A stretch of DNA of 64,000 nucleotides from an uncultured Tenacibaculum sp. (GTDB lineage Bacteria > Bacteroidota > Bacteroidia > Flavobacteriales > Flavobacteriaceae), in contig NZ_CANMLT010000010.1 of assembly GCF_947498805.1 (NCBI RefSeq), forward strand, positions 96,612 to 160,611, written 5' to 3'. The notes under the pieces are model-generated. The model searched no databases. It saw only the letters and a list, made by a program, of their open reading frames with translations, and had not been told where the DNA came from. The translations under genes were made by a program, and so were the position numbers. Positions 61,149 through 64,000 of this stretch are shown in pieces (position 1 is the stretch's first letter; each line of letters starts with the position of its first letter).

Positions 61149-64000
61149 ATTAATGCATTTTGGGTATTTGTTGGTGCAGTATTCCCACTCCAGTTAGTTC
61201 CTTGAGTCCATTCTTTATTAATCTTTCCACTCCAAATAACTTGATTTGAAGCTGGAGTAATATTTAAATTACTACTTATAAAGTTTAACGTGTAGTTATT
61301 ATTTAGAGCTAGTGTTCCTTGGTTTATTGCATAAGTCCCCACTAATTCTCCAGAAACCCTTGTTAAACTTCCTGTAAATGCATCACCTCCTACTAAGCTT
61401 CCTGAAGTGATTTGATACGTAAGGGTTGGATCGGTATCTCCATATAACTTTGTCTTTGCGTCTGCTGTTACTTCAACCATTCTCTTTCCAATAGTTAAGT
61501 TATTTGAAATATAGGTTAAAGTATAGTTGTTATTCAATGTTAAACTACCTTGGTTTATTGTATACGTTCCTAAAGTTTCTCCTGAAACCCTTGTTAATGA
61601 TCCTGTGAAAGTATCACTTCCTACTAAACTTCCTGAAGTGATTTGATATGTAAGTGATGGATCTATATCTCCATAACTTTTACTTTTTGCGTCAGCAGTT
61701 ATTTCAATTAACCTTTTACCAATTGTTAAATTGTTTCCTACAAAAGTTACTGTATAATTACTTCCTGGAGTTAAGGTTCCTTTGTTAATAGCATAACTAC
61801 CTAAAGCTTCCCCTACTACTCTTTCCAAACTTCCTGTAAAGGCATCCGTAAATTGTAATGCTCCTTTTGTTATCTGATAAGTTAATGTTGGATCTAAATC
61901 TCCGTACTCTTTAGATTTTCCATCTGCTGTTACTTCTATTTCTCTAGGATTGATAAGTAAACGTGCTGAACCTGCATTTGTATAAGTAATCGAATACGAT
62001 GATTGCCCTCCATTTGTTGATGTTACTAATGAAGTTAAACTTCTTATTTGATAGTTTCCTACATTCTCTCCTCCATCTCTAAATCTTCCATATACTTCAA
62101 TAGCATCATCAAAAGCCAACGAACCTTGTGTAATTACAAAAGGAAAGTTTAACTTAGCTGGATCAGCATCTCCATAGGTTTTCTGTATTGCTGTTGTTGG
62201 TACAATACGTATAAAACGGAAATCTATATAAAAATTAGCTCCAACAAACGTAATATCATAATTATTATTTAAAGCTAAAGTTCCTTGAGTAATTCCATAA
62301 TTTCCTTGTGCTTCTCCTCCCGCTCTAGTTAAATCTCCCGTAAAAGCATCACTTCCCACTAAACTTCCTGAAGTTATTTGATATGTAAGCGCTGGATCTA
62401 TTTCTCCATACACTTTTGTTTTAGCATCTGCCGTAATTGTAATTGCTCTACTTCCTATCGTTAAGTTATTTGAAACATAAGTTAAAGTATAGTTGTTAGT
62501 TAATGCTAAACTACCTTGATTTATTGCATATGTTCCTACAGTCTCTCCTGAAACTCTTGTTAAACTTCCCGTAAAAGTATCTCCTTCAACTAAACTTCCT
62601 GAAGTAATTTGATATGTAAGCGCTGGATCAGTGTCTCCATATAACTTCGTCTTCGCATCTGCTGTTACTTCTATAACTCTCTTTCCTATTGTTAGGTTAT
62701 TTGAAACATAGGTTAACGTATAGTTACTATTTAATGCTAAACTACCTTGGTTTATTGCATACGCTCCTACAGTCTCTCCTGAAACTCTTGTTAAACTTCC
62801 TGTAAAGGCATCACTTCCTGCTAAACTTCCAGTAGTGATTTGATATGTAAGAGCTGGATCAGTGTCTCCATAAAACTTCGCCTTTGCATCTGCCGTTACT
62901 TCTACAGCTCTTTTTCCTATTGTTAAATTACTTGAAACATAGGTTAAGGTATAGTTGTTATTCAATGCTAAACTACCTTGGTTTATTGCATAGGTTCCAA
63001 CAGTCTCTCCTGAAACTCTTGTTAAGTTACCTGTAAAAGTATCTCCTCCAACTAAACTTCCTGAAGTAATTTGATATGTAAGTGCAGGGTCAGTGTCTCC
63101 ATATAACTTCGTCTTCGCATCTGCTGTTACTTCTATAACTCTCTTTCCTATTGTTAGGTTATTTGAAACATAGGTCAACGTATAGTTACTATTTAATGCT
63201 AAACTACCTTGGTTTATTGCATACGCTCCTACAGTCTCTCCTGAAACTCTTGTTAAACTTCCTGTAAAGACATCACTTCCTGCTAAACTTCCAGTAGTGA
63301 TTTGATATGTAAGAGCTGGATCAGTGTCTCCATAAAACTTCGCCTTTGCATCTGCCGTTACTTCTACAGCTCTTTTTCCTATTGTTAAATTACTTGAAAC
63401 ATAGGTTAAGGTATAGTTGTTATTCAATGCTAAACTACCTTGGTTTATTGCATACGCTCCTACAGTTTCTCCTGTAGCTCTTGTTAAATTACCTGTAAAA
63501 GTATCTCCTCCGACTAAACTTCCTGAAGTAATTTGGTATGTAAGTGCAGGGTCAGTGTCTCCATATAACTTCGTCTTTGCATCTGCCGTTACTTCTATAG
63601 TTCTTTTTCCTATTGTTAAGTTATTTGAAACATAGGTTAACGTATAGTTGTTACTCAATGCTAAACTACCTTGATTTATTGCATATGTTCCAACAGTCTC
63701 TCCTGAAACTCTTGTTAAACTTCCTGTAAAAGCATCACTTCCTACTAAACTTCCAGTAGTGATTTGATATGTAAGCGCTGGATCAGTATCTCGATACAAC
63801 TTAGTCTTTGCATCTGCCGTTACTTCTATAACTCTTTTCACTATTGTTAAGTTATTCGAAACATAGGTTAACGTATAATTACTATTTAATGCTAAACTAC
63901 CTTGATTTATTGCATAGGTTCCAACAGTCTCTCCTGAAACTCTTGTTAAACTTCCTGTAAAGGCATCACTTCCTGCTAAACTTCCAGTAGTGATTTGATA
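59639..64000 (-). CDS. Giant T9SS MBG-repeat surface protein, 5' end cut by the window
   Basis: 1453 residues visible. The frame is open to the window edge: the GTG at 63841 is inside a repeat, and 53 more in-frame residues precede it, so the real start is outside. About eleven MBG-type repeats of 77 residues (KR.IEVTADAKTKLYGDTDP ... NNYTLTYVSNNLTIG) are followed, from about residue 913, by the shared module (VIWSGKINKEWTQGTNWSG, VKGTSNGQVTYERGG, NEWN-type region) and a type A sorting domain (GVYIVRVATNVGTKSKKIILKK). One atypical domain (FYIDFRFIRIVP, about 91 residues) sits between repeats 7 and 9, as in the other giant protein. Likely a long, stiff surface fibre or adhesin; ligand unknown. 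Confidence 0.85.
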   Translation of the reverse strand, partial: YQITTGSLAGSDAFTGSLTRVSGETVGTYAINQGSLALNSNYTLTYVSNNLTIVKRVIEVTADAKTKLYRDTDPALTYQITTGSLVGSDAFTGSLTRVSGETVGTYAINQGSLALSNNYTLTYVSNNLTIGKRTIEVTADAKTKLYGDTDPALTYQITSGSLVGGDTFTGNLTRATGETVGAYAINQGSLALNNNYTLTYVSSNLTIGKRAVEVTADAKAKFYGDTDPALTYQITTGSLAGSDVFTGSLTRVSGETVGAYAINQGSLALNSNYTLTYVSNNLTIGKRVIEVTADAKTKLYGDTDPALTYQITSGSLVGGDTFTGNLTRVSGETVGTYAINQGSLALNNNYTLTYVSSNLTIGKRAVEVTADAKAKFYGDTDPALTYQITTGSLAGSDAFTGSLTRVSGETVGAYAINQGSLALNSNYTLTYVSNNLTIGKRVIEVTADAKTKLYGDTDPALTYQITSGSLVEGDTFTGSLTRVSGETVGTYAINQGSLALTNNYTLTYVSNNLTIGSRAITITADAKTKVYGEIDPALTYQITSGSLVGSDAFTGDLTRAGGEAQGNYGITQGTLALNNNYDITFVGANFYIDFRFIRIVPTTAIQKTYGDADPAKLNFPFVITQGSLAFDDAIEVYGRFRDGGENVGNYQIRSLTSLVTSTNGGQSSYSITYTNAGSARLLINPREIEVTADGKSKEYGDLDPTLTYQITKGALQFTDAFTGSLERVVGEALGSYAINKGTLTPGSNYTVTFVGNNLTIGKRLIEITADAKSKSYGDIDPSLTYQITSGSLVGSDTFTGSLTRVSGETLGTYTINQGSLTLNNNYTLTYISNNLTIGKRMVEVTADAKTKLYGDTDPTLTYQITSGSLVGGDAFTGSLTRVSGELVGTYAINQGTLALNNNYTLNFISSNLNITPASNQVIWSGKINKEWTQGTNWSGNTAPTNTQNALIPNVANTPEVGTTAQVNDLTIESLSSFDITENGGVLVDGNLVNDGTFMMTSTASNSASLIVKGTSNGQVTYERGGLISNQWSIVTAPVAGQSIKDFVENPANNIRVNTTLTPNRYAVGYYDDTRPTGDKWVYYTVDNLASNSITFEKGQSYAISRATNGSVTFTGTIETADVNKSVVVSEWNAVGNPYTAFLPINENSGTNFINDNLASFDPAYVGVYVWDNTQSKYIAKTLVSGESSLAPGQGFFVKTTGSANNMAFKQAQRMLQPATGGTFSKGSNIPTIELSIASKGVQVNTSISYRNNATSGLDAGYDVGNFDGAELDIYTRLLDGSSEKNFTYQSLPSNSKENSIIPVGIKVKAGTFVTISGKGLSLPVGVEMYLEDRELGKFINLNEEDYALTIGKAINGVGRFYLHTKTQVEIPEITLADIKLYNTNNTLFVEGVQGEQFEITMYNTAGMLVYQDRFEGTSKNSIALPLVEVGVYIVRVATNVGTKSKKIILKKSK
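62210..64000 (-). repeat. 231-bp MBG repeat array with 462-bp higher-order period
   Basis: Successive 77-codon repeats are nearly identical. Anchor sequence CTATAACTCTCTTTCC recurs at 62671 and 63133, exactly 462 bp apart, and the alternating repeat types (KLYGDT..SGSLVGGDT versus KFYGDT..TGSLAGSD) show an A-B-A-B pattern. The array continues past the window end. Confidence 0.88.

Noticed and set aside
63841..63841. GTG at 63841 as the real start of the last gene
   Set aside because: It lies inside an MBG repeat, and the frame continues open with repeat-consistent residues to position 64000; no signal peptide follows it.

Overview
The window looks like chromosome of a marine or host-associated member of the Flavobacteriaceae (Bacteroidota). 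The evidence is the low G+C content, SusC/SusD transport, type IX secretion (T9SS) C-terminal sorting domains, lineage-typical proteins (DUF4290, DUF6495-like, DUF7935-like), a Bacteroidota-type RNase P RNA, and promoters of the TTTG-N(17-23)-TAnnTTTG kind. Genus cannot be fixed from the sequence alone.

Layout. (1) 1-8.6 kb: housekeeping and accessory genes: a truncated TrmH-type tRNA methyltransferase, a sirtuin without zinc-binding cysteines, a small conserved protein, a lipoprotein with a duplicated domain, a Crp/Fnr regulator, an argE-like deacetylase with a YfcC-type permease, and aconitase A. (2) 8.7-12.6 kb: aconitase B, then rnpB, and directly upstream of rnpB three tandem copies of an unrecognised small RNA gene. 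Each copy has its own consensus promoter and two hairpins, and the copies share a compensatory base-pair change. (3) 12.6-19.8 kb: dnaJ-grpE, a Cys-rich GG-leader peptide, murA (active-site Cys replaced by Asp), a DUF4290 gene, a UvrD/PcrA helicase and a small membrane-anchored protein. (4) 19.8-44.3 kb: a complete alpha-glucan (starch/maltodextrin) utilisation locus. A leftward block holds an MFS sugar permease, beta-phosphoglucomutase, GH65 maltose phosphorylase, three GH13 enzymes and a CBM-esterase-GH31 fusion. A LacI-type regulator comes next, then a rightward susC-susD-susE-amylase-lipoprotein block. A perfect 16-bp LacI-family operator lies between the regulator and susC. (5) 44.3-64 kb: leftward paralogues encoding very large repeat-rich T9SS surface proteins. 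Each is followed by a tiny gene for a 56-57 residue secreted-looking peptide of one conserved family.

How the parts work together. In the glucan locus, a T9SS-secreted amylase and the SusE lipoprotein bind and cut starch outside the cell. SusC/SusD import the oligosaccharides. Periplasmic and lipoprotein GH13/GH31 enzymes trim them, the MFS permease takes up maltose, and GH65 plus PgmB convert it to glucose and glucose-6-phosphate. The surface-protein region is evolving fast. It carries an exact 346-bp tandem duplication that shifts the frame of a gene that would otherwise encode about 3755 residues, a 231-bp/462-bp higher-order repeat array, and a 1.5-kb near-identical module present twice, 12,563 bp apart.

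The strongest candidates for something undescribed are the triplicated small RNA next to rnpB and the giant-protein plus mini-peptide gene pairs.
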